Assembly: GCA_035759705.1 (NCBI GenBank)
Contig: DASTUJ010000019.1
Coordinates: 1-45,970 of the forward strand
Direction: 5' to 3'
Length of the DNA: 45,970 nucleotides
From: Actinomycetota bacterium
GTDB taxonomy: Bacteria > Actinomycetota > CADDZG01 > JAHWKV01
The notes below the pieces were generated by a model that worked only from the letters and a program-made list of their open reading frames with translations, was not told the origin of the DNA and ran no database searches. Shown in pieces: positions 24,960 through 33,669 of the stretch. Each line of letters begins with the position of its first letter. Within the stretch, counting starts at the first letter, position 1. Both the position numbers and the translations under genes were made by a program.

Positions 24960-25778
24960 TTAAGCGGTAGCGGTTCTTCTCCGCCCCATGAACTGGGCCA
25001 GCATCGCAGCCAGAAAAAAGACCCCGATCGCCAGAAGCACTATCGTCGCTCCCGGCGAGGTGTCCAGCCGGAACGCAAGAAGCACCCCCGCTACCCCCAG
25101 GATTCCTCCGAGAACCATGCTCCCGAACAGGGTCGTGCGAAAGCTCGTCGACAGCTGCTGCACGATTGCCACCGGCAGGACGAGCATCGCAGAGACGAGG
25201 AGAATCCCGACCACCCGCATGGTGACCCCGACCGTCACCGCGGCGGCCAGCGCCATCAGGAAGTTCAGCTTGCGGACCGAGAGCCCGGACACCCGGGCGA
25301 CGTCCTCGTCGTAGCAGACTGCGAACAGCTCCTTTCGCCAGAGCAGGACGGTGACCAGCACCACAACCCCCGAGACGGACAAGATCATCAGGTCGTCGTT
25401 GTTCACGGTCAGCACCGACCCGAACAGGTAACCCAGCACCTTGTTCGACTGCCCGGACTTGAACGCCAGGAGGGCGCCGCCGGCGATACCTCCGTAGAAG
25501 ATCAACGCCAGCGCTACGTCACTGGCGGTCCGGCCCTTCTCCCGAAGGACCTCGATGCCGGCGCCCGCCAGCGAGGCGGCAACGATGCCCGTGATCACCG
25601 GCGAGGTCCCCAGGAACAGCCCCGCGGCTACCCCCATGAACGCGACATGCCCGATTCCGTCCCCCATCAAAGCCAGGCGCCTCTGGACCAGGAACACGCC
25701 GATCGACGGAGCCGCTATCCCGACCACCAGCGCCGCCAGCAGCGCCCGCTGCATGAACTCAAGACCGAACACGTCCAC
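24960..25778 (-). CDS. Metal ABC transporter permease (ZnuB-like)
   Basis: 272-aa multi-helix permease of the ABC-3 family that imports Zn2+ or Mn2+. Recognisable segments include FLVQRRLALMGDGIGHVAFMGVAAG, VLGYLFGSVLTVNNDDL and VVGILLVSAMLVLPVAIVQQL. The GTG start follows the ATPase stop directly (TGA then GTG), so the genes are coupled. It is the third gene of the substrate-binding protein-ATPase-permease operon and converges on the PBP gene. Confidence 0.93.
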   Translation of the reverse strand: MDVFGLEFMQRALLAALVVGIAAPSIGVFLVQRRLALMGDGIGHVAFMGVAAGLFLGTSPVITGIVAASLAGAGIEVLREKGRTASDVALALIFYGGIAGGALLAFKSGQSNKVLGYLFGSVLTVNNDDLMILSVSGVVVLVTVLLWRKELFAVCYDEDVARVSGLSVRKLNFLMALAAAVTVGVTMRVVGILLVSAMLVLPVAIVQQLSTSFRTTLFGSMVLGGILGVAGVLLAFRLDTSPGATIVLLAIGVFFLAAMLAQFMGRRRTATA

Positions 25779-26531
25779 TCAGCGCTCCTTGGGGAGTCCG
25801 CCCGAGTGGACGGCCGCCTGCGGGTGGTGGGCGTGTTCGTCCTGGTGCTCGGGACTCGGCGGGCCGTCGTAGGCGACCACGCCCTGGTCGAGGACGACCG
25901 TCCGGTGGACCAGCGGCTCCATCGCCCCCAGCGAGTGGGCTACGAGCAGCACTGAGGCCTTCGACTCGGACAGCCGCTCCAGGGTCCGGGCGAACAACTC
26001 CTGGTTCTCGAGGTCGACGCTGGACACCGGCTCGTCCAGCAGAAGGAAGTCCGGCTCGTTGACCAGCGCCCGGGCGATCAGGACCCGCTGCTGCTGCCCG
26101 CCCGACAGGTGGGACACCCGTCGTTTGCGCACGTCGGCCAGACCCATGGAGTCCAGGGACCTGAGGGCCGCCTCCTTGTCCGAGGAGGAAAATCCCCGCA
26201 TCCGGCGGGCAACCGAGATCCGGCCGGTGAGCACGACCTCCTCAACCGTCGCCGGCACCCCGGACGTAGCGCCGAATCGCTGCGGCACGTACCCGATCCG
26301 TCTCCACTCCCTGAAGCGGTTCAAAGGGGTTCCGAAGAGGCGAACCTCGCCCGAAGTGAGGTTCAACAACCCCAGGAGAGCCCGAACCAGCGTGGTCTTC
26401 CCCGAACCGTTCGATCCGAGCAGGGCTACGAACTCCCCTTCGGAGAAGGTCAGGCTGATCCCCTTGAGCACCTCCTGCTGGCCCAGCGCAACGTTGACGT
26501 CCCTGAGCTCGGCTATTGCGGGGGCGCTCAC
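25779..26531 (-). CDS. Metal ABC transporter ATP-binding protein (ZnuC-like)
   Basis: 250-aa ABC ATPase with Walker A GSNGSGKTT, Q-loop region YVPQRFG, signature LSGGQQQR, Walker B LLLDEP and switch His in LLVAHSLG. It powers the adjacent zinc/manganese importer. The GTG start overlaps the stop of the substrate-binding gene (GTGA, 26528-26531). The short His-rich tail (PEHQDEHAHHPQAAVH) may bind metal. Confidence 0.93.
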   Translation of the reverse strand: MSAPAIAELRDVNVALGQQEVLKGISLTFSEGEFVALLGSNGSGKTTLVRALLGLLNLTSGEVRLFGTPLNRFREWRRIGYVPQRFGATSGVPATVEEVVLTGRISVARRMRGFSSSDKEAALRSLDSMGLADVRKRRVSHLSGGQQQRVLIARALVNEPDFLLLDEPVSSVDLENQELFARTLERLSESKASVLLVAHSLGAMEPLVHRTVVLDQGVVAYDGPPSPEHQDEHAHHPQAAVHSGGLPKER

Positions 26532-27391
26532 CGGCAGCCCATCGCCGTCCGGAGTGCGGCAAGGTTGGCGCGCATGGCAGAGACGTAGTCACCGGTTTTC
26601 GGGGGGCTTTCGAGAGGGTCCAGCACGGCGGTTTCGGCGCCGGTCTCCTCGGCAACGGTTTCGGCCAGGTCCTCGGGCAGCAGGGCCTCGAAGAAGATGG
26701 TGGTGATGTCCTCGGCCTCGACTATCTTCGCCACCTCATCCAGGCGCCGGGCCGACGGCTCCTGCTCGGGGTCGATACCCGCGATGCCGACCTGCTCCAG
26801 GTTGAACCGGTCGGCCATGTGCCCGAACGCCTCGTGGGTGGTGACGATCTTCCGGCGGTCGCATCGGGACAGTCCGTTTGAAAAGTCGTCGTCCAGGTCG
26901 TTGATCTCAAGGATCAGCGCATCGGCGTTCTTGCGGTAGGTCTTTGCATTGGCGGCATCGACCTTGGACAGGGCGTCGGCGACGGTGTCGGTAATGCCCG
27001 CCATGAGAATCGGGTCGAGCCAGATGTGCGGGTCCTTCGCCCGGCTTCCGGGAGGCCGCACGGTCAGGACGTCGAGGGTATTCGCCACCTCGGGCACCAG
27101 CTTGTCCAGAGCCGGCTGAAAGCCCTGGCCGATATAGACCAGCAGGTCCGCCTCGCTGACCCTTCGGACCTGGGCGGCGGTCAACTCTATGTCGTGGGGC
27201 TCGACGCCGGCGGGGGTGACGCTGCTGACATCCGCCTCGTCCCCGGCCACCGCGGAGGCGATGTAGGTCAGGGGGTAGAAGGCGGTGACCACGGATCGCC
27301 GGGAGTCGTCCGCCTCCTCGTCGCCGCCTCCGCATGCCGCTGCGAGGCCCATTAGGAGGGTCAAAAGAACGAGCGTGATCGGGCGTTTCAT
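26528..27391 (-). CDS. Zinc/manganese ABC transporter substrate-binding lipoprotein (ZnuA-like)
   Basis: 287-aa lipoprotein with signal and lipobox LLMGLAAAC (Cys20). Cluster A-I motifs are FYPLTYIASAVAGD, VEPHDIELTAAQ, KDPHIWLDP, TTHEAFGHMADRF and TIFFEALLPEDLAETVAEETGA; three conserved His and a late acidic residue form the metal site. The internal His-rich loop of many zinc-specific ZnuA proteins is absent. The ATG at 27391 is supported by the lipobox position and by a good promoter with a Zur-like box just upstream, which favours zinc. Confidence 0.93.
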   Translation of the reverse strand: MKRPITLVLLTLLMGLAAACGGGDEEADDSRRSVVTAFYPLTYIASAVAGDEADVSSVTPAGVEPHDIELTAAQVRRVSEADLLVYIGQGFQPALDKLVPEVANTLDVLTVRPPGSRAKDPHIWLDPILMAGITDTVADALSKVDAANAKTYRKNADALILEINDLDDDFSNGLSRCDRRKIVTTHEAFGHMADRFNLEQVGIAGIDPEQEPSARRLDEVAKIVEAEDITTIFFEALLPEDLAETVAEETGAETAVLDPLESPPKTGDYVSAMRANLAALRTAMGCR

Positions 27392-27399
27392 CCTGTCGC

Positions 27400-27428
27400 A
27401 CGATAACGCTAATGAGAATGACTCGCAA
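27400..27428 (-). promoter_or_regulatory. znuA promoter
   Basis: On the minus strand, -35 TTGCGA (27428-27423), a 17-base spacer and -10 TATCGT (27405-27400). The -10 ends 8 bases before the ATG at 27391, so the leader is absent or only a few bases long. Confidence 0.65.
27413..27427. promoter_or_regulatory. Zur-box-like operator
   Basis: TGAGAATGACTCGCA matches the Zur consensus known from Streptomyces (TGAAAATGATTTTCA) at 11 of 15 positions. It overlaps the -35 and spacer of the znuA promoter, the right place for repression. It also lies about 60 bases upstream of the divergent GGDEF gene. Confidence 0.65.
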
Positions 27429-27487
27429 TTAGAGGGCCGATTGTTCGGGATCGAGGTGCGGTCCGGTGAGAAAGCGCATAGTGGGGT

Positions 27488-28444
27488 GTGGCGGAAGACC
27501 CTGACGATCTGACCGACGACGTTCGAGGCACCCCCTCGGTAGCGGAAGCACGGGACCTCAAGGCGAGCCGCCGGGACCTGGCCGCCGGCAAACGCGACGA
27601 CTCCGCCGGCCAACGGGATGAGGCAGCCGACCGGCGGGACCGCGCGGGCGACCTTCGTGACGTGGTGGCGGACGAGCGTGACATCGAGGCCGACCAGAGG
27701 GATGAGATCGCCGAACGCCGGGACCGTGCGGCGTCAAGATCCGAGATCACGGCGGGCAAACGCCCTCCCGATGCAGCCACTGTCAGGAAGGAAGCGGCGA
27801 ACGACAGGCAGCACGCCTCCTCGGACCGCAAAGCCGGGGCCAGCGAGCGGAACTCGGCGGTAGCGGATCGCAGCACGGCTTCGGCCGATCGTGGATCGGG
27901 AGCTTCGGAGCGAACCTCAGCAATCCGGGACCGCAACATCGCTGAGGCGGACCGGGGAGCCTCCAAGCGGGAGCGGGCCGACGCATCGCTCGATCACCTC
28001 ACCGGCGTGTTCCTGCGGGGGACGGGGTTCCTGCAACTCGATCGGGAGATTGCCCGGGCCAAGCGGGAGGACAAAACACTGGTTCTGGGATTCATCGACG
28101 TCGACCGGCTGAAGGCGACCAACGACGAGCACGGCCACGCCGCCGGCGACCGGATGCTGGTAGAGGTCGCACGGATCCTCGTGGAGAATCTGCGCTCCTA
28201 CGACCTGATCATCCGCTACGGGGGCGACGAGTTTGTCTGCGCCATCTCCGGCCTGACGATGGACGAGGCGGCAAAACGTCTGTCTTTGGTTAACACCGGC
28301 CTGGCTGAGGGCCTGGTACACGGGTCGGTGACGATGGGCCTGGCGGAGATGCGGGCGGACGACACGGCCGAGGACCTCCTGGAGCGGGCGGACAAAGCCC
28401 TTTATCTGGAACGCCAGAAAGTCCGGAGCAACGGGCGGGCCTGA
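27488..28444 (+). CDS. Diguanylate cyclase with a long heptad-repeat N-terminus
   Basis: 318-aa soluble protein. Residues 17-165 are built of about 20 seven-residue units, the first nine ending in Arg-Asp (LKASRRD LAAGKRD, DSAGQRD EAADRRD, then more), later drifting to xxxxxxD/E. This gives a highly charged helix or coiled coil. The C-terminus is a GGDEF domain with an intact GGDEF at 245-249 and an RxxD inhibitory site (RSYD, 236-239) five residues upstream, so it should make c-di-GMP with product inhibition. There is no membrane segment or recognised sensor domain. The start is GTG, divergent from znuA. Confidence 0.9.
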   Translation: MAEDPDDLTDDVRGTPSVAEARDLKASRRDLAAGKRDDSAGQRDEAADRRDRAGDLRDVVADERDIEADQRDEIAERRDRAASRSEITAGKRPPDAATVRKEAANDRQHASSDRKAGASERNSAVADRSTASADRGSGASERTSAIRDRNIAEADRGASKRERADASLDHLTGVFLRGTGFLQLDREIARAKREDKTLVLGFIDVDRLKATNDEHGHAAGDRMLVEVARILVENLRSYDLIIRYGGDEFVCAISGLTMDEAAKRLSLVNTGLAEGLVHGSVTMGLAEMRADDTAEDLLERADKALYLERQKVRSNGRA

Positions 28445-28544
28445 CGGCTCGGAGCGTCACCACACCAATTTCGTCTTCGGCCCGCGATCAATTTTCAATT
28501 TTCGAGCGTTTTTTGTAAGGAAATCAACCCTGTCCTCCTCCCCT

Positions 28545-28571
28545 TCTCGTAGGGACATCCGAGTCCCGAGA
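28545..28571 (+). promoter_or_regulatory. Leader hairpin before the secreted protein gene
   Basis: TCTCG, a 3-base bulge, then GGAC, loop ATCCGA, GTCC, CGAGA form a bulged stem just upstream of the AAGGAGG ribosome site of the gene at 28588. It may affect mRNA stability or translation. The rest of 28445-28587 is AT-richer and probably holds the promoter. Confidence 0.3.
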
Positions 28572-28587
28572 GAAAAGGAGGAACACG

Positions 28588-29817
28588 ATGTTCGCACCTC
28601 AAAGCGAAGCGGCAGAACGCCTTTCCGTCCGTCTGGCTGCCGTGCTGTTCGCCGCCCTGGCTATGGTGCCAATTGTTGCGCGCCCGGCCCAGGCCGCCCC
28701 TCCGACGATCGCCGCAAGCGATGAGGAGGTGCTCTTCGGAATCGGCGACACCGCCTCCAAGCTCACGACGATCACCTGGGATGTCGGGGATGAGGAGGAA
28801 GCCGAGATCACGCTCTCGAAGAACGGCGGCCCCAGCAGCACCTGGTCCAATCTTCCGGCAGGCAGCAAGGTTTTCGAGGTCGTGCCTGAATCCGCAACCT
28901 ATCTCTTCTGTATTCAGCAGGACAGGGATGTGTTCGGGTGCGTAACCGTCAAATCAACAATCCTGACGATCACTCCCGGCGAGGAGGAACCTCAATCCGA
29001 CCCGAAGATCGACCTGGGGTTCATCTCCAAGATTTCGTCCGACCCCTCCGGGTACTCGGCAAAGATCAGCTACACCACCGACTCGCCGACGATCCCCGTG
29101 GTCCTCGTAAGCCAGAAGAAGCCGCTGGCCTTTCCGGTCCTGTCCGCCGACCAACCCAAGGTTTTCGAGACCCAGGACGTCGAAGGTGTCAGCTTCAACC
29201 TTGTTGACGGACCCCAGACCAGCCACACGAACAAGCTGATCAACCTGGATCCGGGCACCACCTACCACTACGTGATCAGTGCCGAGAACAAGGTTACCGG
29301 CTACTGGCAGACCGAATCCGGGACTTTCAAGACGCTGCAGAGAAACGTCTCCGTCACCTACAGCCAGATCCAGGTCTTGGACGACAGTGACGACCTCAGC
29401 GCCGGCGACTTCGCCTTCACCTTCTTCATAAATGGCGGCGGGCCGAGCGGCTGGCCGAAGACGATCTTCTCCAGCGCTGGCACGGGTTCGTTCAAGGTGG
29501 TCAACCTGACGGGCACCGTGACAAACGCTCCACCCACGCTCAACCTGAAGCTCGTGGGATATGACGACGATGAACTCGAGGCGCCCTTCTCCTTGGCGAC
29601 CTGTGGAGCCAACGCCGCCGACTTCGCCAAGAACGAGGGACAGAACGACTGCGGCGAGTGGACGACGGCGAAAGACTCCTTCGACGCGGGGCCCAACGTC
29701 AATGCTGCAGACCCTGAGAACTTCACAAAGCCGTTTACCATGTCGGCCTTTCCCCAGGGCGACGACTCGGAGGTGTCGTTCAAGGTCACCGGCACGTACT
29801 CGGTGTCCTTTCAATGA
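28588..29817 (+). CDS. Secreted protein of unknown function with Fn3-like domain
   Basis: 409-aa exported protein. A signal peptide ends near ARPAQAAPP. The mature part is beta-rich: an N-terminal domain with two Cys (LFCIQQDRDVFGC), a central fibronectin-III-like domain (DLGFISKISSDPSGYSAKISYTTDSP through LDPGTTYHYVISAENKVTGYWQTESGTF) and a C-terminal domain with two more Cys. Acidic residues are frequent. No enzyme motif, repeat or sorting signal is seen. The ATG at 28588 has a strong AAGGAGG. I do not recognise a named family; surface binding is only a guess. Confidence 0.8.
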   Translation: MFAPQSEAAERLSVRLAAVLFAALAMVPIVARPAQAAPPTIAASDEEVLFGIGDTASKLTTITWDVGDEEEAEITLSKNGGPSSTWSNLPAGSKVFEVVPESATYLFCIQQDRDVFGCVTVKSTILTITPGEEEPQSDPKIDLGFISKISSDPSGYSAKISYTTDSPTIPVVLVSQKKPLAFPVLSADQPKVFETQDVEGVSFNLVDGPQTSHTNKLINLDPGTTYHYVISAENKVTGYWQTESGTFKTLQRNVSVTYSQIQVLDDSDDLSAGDFAFTFFINGGGPSGWPKTIFSSAGTGSFKVVNLTGTVTNAPPTLNLKLVGYDDDELEAPFSLATCGANAADFAKNEGQNDCGEWTTAKDSFDAGPNVNAADPENFTKPFTMSAFPQGDDSEVSFKVTGTYSVSFQ

Positions 29818-29830
29818 TCTCCCCGGCATG

Positions 29831-29858
29831 GAACCGCACCCTTAACTGGGTGCGGTTT
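29831..29858. terminator. Bidirectional terminator
   Basis: AACCGCACCC, loop TTAACT, GGGTGCGGTT is a perfect 10-bp stem between the secreted-protein gene and the convergent leuS. A short TTT follows on the plus strand. It can end transcription from both sides. Confidence 0.8.
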
Positions 29859-29869
29859 CGCGTCCGGGA

Positions 29870-32332
29870 TCAGTTCCTTACGACGACGTTCACGAGCTTC
29901 GGGGGGACTGCGATGACCTTCAGCGGGTCGGAGCCGTTGAGGAACTCCCTGACCCGGGGGCTTTCCATGGCCAGCTCCTGCATCTCGACCTTGGTGATGT
30001 CCGGGGCAACCTCAACCTTGTCCCGGACTTTGCCGTTGACCTGGATGACCATCGTCACCTTCTCGACGGCTGCCAGCCGCTCGTCGTAGGTCGGCCACGC
30101 CTCCCGGTGGATTGAGCCCTGGTTGCCGTAACGGTGCCACAGCTCCTCGGTCAAGAACGGGGCGATGGGTGACAGCAGCTTCAGGAAGGTCTCCGCCGCC
30201 TCCCGGGGCACCGGCCCGCCGGCCTTGGAGAAGGCGTTCATCAACTCCATCATCTTGGCGATCGCGGTGTTCAGGCCGAACTCCTCCATGTCGGCCGTAA
30301 TGGCTTTTACGGCCCGGTGGACCTGGCGGTTGAGGGCGTCGGGGACGGGTTCGCCGGACGGCTCCTCGAGGATCCGCCACACCCGGGACAGCCAGTTGTG
30401 CGCCACCCGGCCGATCTCGCCGAACCCGTCGGCCGGGAAGTCGTAGTCGGCCGCCGGCGGGCTGGAGAACAGTATGAAGGTGCGGGCGGAGTCGGCGCCG
30501 AACTTGTCGGTGACCGCTGCGGCCTCGATCACGTGGCCGGTCGACTTGCTCATCTCCTTGCCGTCCCAGCTGACGTGGCCCTGGTTGAACAGGCGCAGGA
30601 ACGGTTCGTCGAAGTCGAGCATCCCGATGTCCTTGAAGAACTTCGTGAAGAAGCGGGCGTAGATGAGGTGCATGACCGCGTGCTCGACCCCGCCGAAGTA
30701 GTTGTCGACCGGTCCCCAGTTGGCAACCTTGGCCGGCTCGAAGATGGCATCCGGGTTCTTCGGGTCGCAGTACCTGAGGAAGTACCAGGACGAGTCGAAG
30801 AAGGTGTCCAGCGTGTCCGTCTCCCGGCGGGCCGCTCCCCCGCACTTCGGACAGGTGACGTTGACGAAGTCAGAGTTGTTGGCGAGCGGGCTGACCGCGT
30901 CGTCGGTGGGCGTATAGTCGGCCTGCGGCGGCAGCACGACCGGCAGGTCCTCCTCCGGAACCGGCACCTCGCCGCACGCCGGGCAGTGGATGATCGGAAT
31001 CGGTGTGCCCCAGTAGCGCTGGCGGGAGACCAGCCAGTCGCGCTGTCGGTAGTTGATTTGCCGCTTTCCCTTGCCCTTCGAGTCCAGCCAGGCGATGACA
31101 CTGACGATGCCTTCCTGCGTCTGGGGGTTGACCCGGGTGCCGGTGAACTGCCCGGAGTTGACCAGGACGCCGGTGCCGGGCGCCGGCTCGGTCATCGTGT
31201 CGCCGTCCAGCTCCTCCACGCCGTCGGGCTGAACCACCACCCGAACCTCTATGCCGTGCTCGCGGGCGAATTCGAAGTCGCGCTGGTCGTGTGCAGGGAC
31301 GGCCATGATGGCGCCGGTCCCGTAACCCATCAGGACGTAGTCGGCGGCGTAGACCGGGATCTCCTCGCCGTTGACGGGGTTGATTGCGACCGCGGGCAGA
31401 CGCATCCCGCTCTTGGTCTTGCTGGCCCCCAGCCGCTCGATCTCGGTCTGGCGGCGGACCTCGTTCACGAACTCGGTGAACCGCCCCTCCATGTCCGTGC
31501 CCTTGACCATGTCGGCGGCGGCCGGGTGCTCGGCGGCCAGGACGAAGAAGGTTGCCCCCCACAGGGTGTCGGGGCGGGTGGTAAACACGGGGAAGTCGAC
31601 CTCGGCGCCGGACCCGTCGACCTTCAGCTTGAAGACGACCTCGGCCCCCTGGCTGCGGCCGATCCAGTTGCGCTGCATGGTCAACAGAGACTCGGCCCAG
31701 TCCAGCTGGTCCATGTCGTCCAACAAACGGTCGGAGTAGTCGGTGATCTTGAGGAACCACTGGGTCAGGTCGCGGATCTCGGGGACCGAACCGCAGCGCC
31801 AGCAGACGCCGGTGGAGATCTGCTCTTTGGCCAGGACCGTCTTGTCCACCGGGCACCAGTTGACCGGCGAGGTCTTGCGATACGCCAGCCCCCGCTTGAA
31901 CATCTCCAGAAAGATCCACTGGTTCCACTTGTAGTAGTCGGGCAGGCAGCTGATGACCTCACGGCCCCAGTCGTAGGAGTAGCCGAGGCGGATGAACGAC
32001 GAACGCATCTTGGCGATGTTGGCCAGGGTCCACTCCTGCGGGTGCGTTCCCCTCTTTATGGCGGCGTTCTCCGCCGGCAGGCCGAAGGCGTCGTAGCCCA
32101 TCGGGTGCATGACCTCGTAGCCGCTCATCCGCCAGTAGCGGGCCATGGCGTCGGCGATGGTGTAGTTCTCGACGTGCCCCATGTGCAGGTCACCCGATGG
32201 GTACGGGAACATCTCCATCACGAACCGCTTCGGCTTGGCCCCCGGGTCGTCGGGGACGGCGTAAACCGCGCCGGCCTCCCATTCGGAGGCCCAGCGGGGT
32301 TCAAACGACTGCGGATCGTAGCGCTCTGCCAT
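29870..32332 (-). CDS. leuS: Leucyl-tRNA synthetase
   Basis: 820-aa class I synthetase charging tRNA-Leu. The signatures are HMGH in YPSGDLHMGHVENY (about residues 50-53), a CP1 editing domain, and the KMSKS loop as EMSKS (about 594-598), followed by the anticodon-binding and C-terminal domains. Zinc-type motifs appear as CWRC and CPAC/CPKC. The ATG at 32332 gives the usual N-terminus (MAERYDPQSFEPRW); AGGAG is only 2 bases away, and TAATTT ends 7 bases upstream. Length matches the bacterial family. Confidence 0.97.
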   Translation of the reverse strand: MAERYDPQSFEPRWASEWEAGAVYAVPDDPGAKPKRFVMEMFPYPSGDLHMGHVENYTIADAMARYWRMSGYEVMHPMGYDAFGLPAENAAIKRGTHPQEWTLANIAKMRSSFIRLGYSYDWGREVISCLPDYYKWNQWIFLEMFKRGLAYRKTSPVNWCPVDKTVLAKEQISTGVCWRCGSVPEIRDLTQWFLKITDYSDRLLDDMDQLDWAESLLTMQRNWIGRSQGAEVVFKLKVDGSGAEVDFPVFTTRPDTLWGATFFVLAAEHPAAADMVKGTDMEGRFTEFVNEVRRQTEIERLGASKTKSGMRLPAVAINPVNGEEIPVYAADYVLMGYGTGAIMAVPAHDQRDFEFAREHGIEVRVVVQPDGVEELDGDTMTEPAPGTGVLVNSGQFTGTRVNPQTQEGIVSVIAWLDSKGKGKRQINYRQRDWLVSRQRYWGTPIPIIHCPACGEVPVPEEDLPVVLPPQADYTPTDDAVSPLANNSDFVNVTCPKCGGAARRETDTLDTFFDSSWYFLRYCDPKNPDAIFEPAKVANWGPVDNYFGGVEHAVMHLIYARFFTKFFKDIGMLDFDEPFLRLFNQGHVSWDGKEMSKSTGHVIEAAAVTDKFGADSARTFILFSSPPAADYDFPADGFGEIGRVAHNWLSRVWRILEEPSGEPVPDALNRQVHRAVKAITADMEEFGLNTAIAKMMELMNAFSKAGGPVPREAAETFLKLLSPIAPFLTEELWHRYGNQGSIHREAWPTYDERLAAVEKVTMVIQVNGKVRDKVEVAPDITKVEMQELAMESPRVREFLNGSDPLKVIAVPPKLVNVVVRN

Positions 32333-32351
32333 GGCTCCTAAATTACAGCAC

Positions 32352-32383
32352 CGGCCCGGCGGACGGTTCGGCTGGCCGGGCCG
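32352..32383 (-). terminator. Terminator of the GntR/membrane-protein operon
   Basis: CGGCCCGGC and GCCGGGCCG form a perfect 9-bp stem around a 14-base loop, 6 bases beyond the stop of the GntR gene and just upstream of leuS. There is no T-run, so strength is uncertain. Confidence 0.55.
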
Positions 32384-32388
32384 CGCAT

Positions 32389-32769
32389 TCACGCAACAGG
32401 GCCGTCGAAGGCTTTCCTCACAATTTCCAGAGCTTTAGTAGCATCGACCCCCAGTTGCCGTGCTTGCATGGCGAAGGTTTGAGCCGGGCCGGCCAGCAAT
32501 CCCTCTACCTCGCTTCGCCGCCGCATTCTGTCGGGAACCGGTGCCACGAAGGTGCCGTGACGGCCTCTAGGTATCAACAATCCCGAGAGCTCGAGCTCTC
32601 GGTAACTTCGCGCCACCGTCCCGCTGGCCAGTCCGAGATCTTTAGCCAGTTGCCGAATGGTGGGAACGCGCGTGCCCTCGGTGAGGACTCCAGCACTGAT
32701 CATGGTCGCAATCTGCGCTCGGACTTGCTCGAAGGGTGGAAGGGGGGACGAGGGGTCTACCTTGAGCAT
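32389..32769 (-). CDS. GntR family (YtrA-like) transcriptional regulator
   Basis: 126-aa short GntR regulator. The N-terminal winged helix is classic (LPPFEQVRAQIATMISAGVLTEGTRVPTIRQLAKDLGLASGTVARSYRELELSGLL). It is followed only by a short helical tail (TFAMQARQLGVDATKALEIVRKAF), the YtrA-type architecture, often linked to transporter or membrane operons. The ATG at 32769 shares its A with the stop codon of the upstream membrane gene (TGATG), so translation is coupled. It probably controls its own operon. Confidence 0.88.
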   Translation of the reverse strand: MLKVDPSSPLPPFEQVRAQIATMISAGVLTEGTRVPTIRQLAKDLGLASGTVARSYRELELSGLLIPRGRHGTFVAPVPDRMRRRSEVEGLLAGPAQTFAMQARQLGVDATKALEIVRKAFDGPVA

Positions 32770-33632
32770 CAAGGCGAGTGCGCCTCCACTCGAGCGTCCC
32801 ACTGCATGCGCCGTGGTCTGGTCAACGTAAACCAGGCCACGAATGCGGAGATGATCGCCAGCGCTCCAACCACTTGAGCGACCAACCCGCCTGGACCTTC
32901 AAGGGGAGCGAAGCCCATCGCCTCCCCCGCAATCGCCAGACACATCAAGCCAAGTCCTCCGGCCGTTATGGCGTGAGCTGAAGTAGAGCGGAGAACATCG
33001 TCCACCACCTTTTCCCCAGCCGACGACGCCGACTGTCGCCGGGAGACGATCAATCGCAACACCCCCTCAATCCCGGCAATCAGGAGGCCCACCGCCAGGG
33101 TTGAGGCTAAAAACCTTCCAGGGCTGGCTTCGGGGACGTTGGCGGGTGAGCCCGTGATCCGGGCGCCCACCGGAGTGAAAGCGTAGACACCCTCCAGGAC
33201 GATGAAGACCAGAGCCGCAGATCTAAAAAGGCTGAGAGCCTGTAAGGGTACGTAATCGGTGACCACCCGGGGCTTGAGCGATGCAATCCCAGATGCCTTA
33301 GCCGGACGGTTCATCAGCAACTCTGCCACCAGTGCCCCAAGCAGGTATCCCACGAATCCGAATATCGCCGCCTCCAGGGGGCCGAGCCCTTCCTGCAGCG
33401 TGAGGGACAACAAGATCCCGCCCAGGAACCCCGCAGCCCTGCACCGCCTGGTCCAGGCAAGATAGCGGCGTACCCGCGGTCCTGCACTTCCCAGGGAAAC
33501 TCCGTTAGCCTTCGCCCACCTCTGGAGGTCGCCCTCACTAATTCGCTGGGCCCGGTACAGCAGGAAAGCAACCAACAGCAAAAGCAATGGCAAAACTGCC
33601 AACTCGATCGGTCCCAGCAATCTGATATCCAT
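32769..33632 (-). CDS. Multi-pass membrane protein of unknown function
   Basis: 287-aa protein with about six to seven predicted membrane helices (for example ELAVLPLLLLLVAFLLY, LEAAIFGFVGYLLGALVAELL, LGLMCLAIAGEAMGF, LVAQVVGALAIISAFVAWF). No transporter or enzyme motif is recognised. AAAGGA precedes the ATG. It is co-transcribed with the YtrA-like regulator. By eye, this pair has fewer G/C-ending codons than its neighbours, so it may have been acquired separately. Function cannot be assigned. Confidence 0.75.
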   Translation of the reverse strand: MDIRLLGPIELAVLPLLLLLVAFLLYRAQRISEGDLQRWAKANGVSLGSAGPRVRRYLAWTRRCRAAGFLGGILLSLTLQEGLGPLEAAIFGFVGYLLGALVAELLMNRPAKASGIASLKPRVVTDYVPLQALSLFRSAALVFIVLEGVYAFTPVGARITGSPANVPEASPGRFLASTLAVGLLIAGIEGVLRLIVSRRQSASSAGEKVVDDVLRSTSAHAITAGGLGLMCLAIAGEAMGFAPLEGPGGLVAQVVGALAIISAFVAWFTLTRPRRMQWDARVEAHSP

Positions 33633-33645
33633 GACATCCCGTCCT

Positions 33646-33667
33646 TTGTATCAATGTCTTATAACAA
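33646..33667. promoter_or_regulatory. Candidate GntR/YtrA operator
   Basis: An imperfect inverted repeat with TTGT and ACAA ends (22 bp) lies 14 bases upstream of the membrane-protein gene, in an AT-rich promoter-like patch. YtrA-type regulators bind TTGT...ACAA palindromes. Only about half of the inner positions pair. Confidence 0.4.
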
Positions 33668-33669
33668 TA

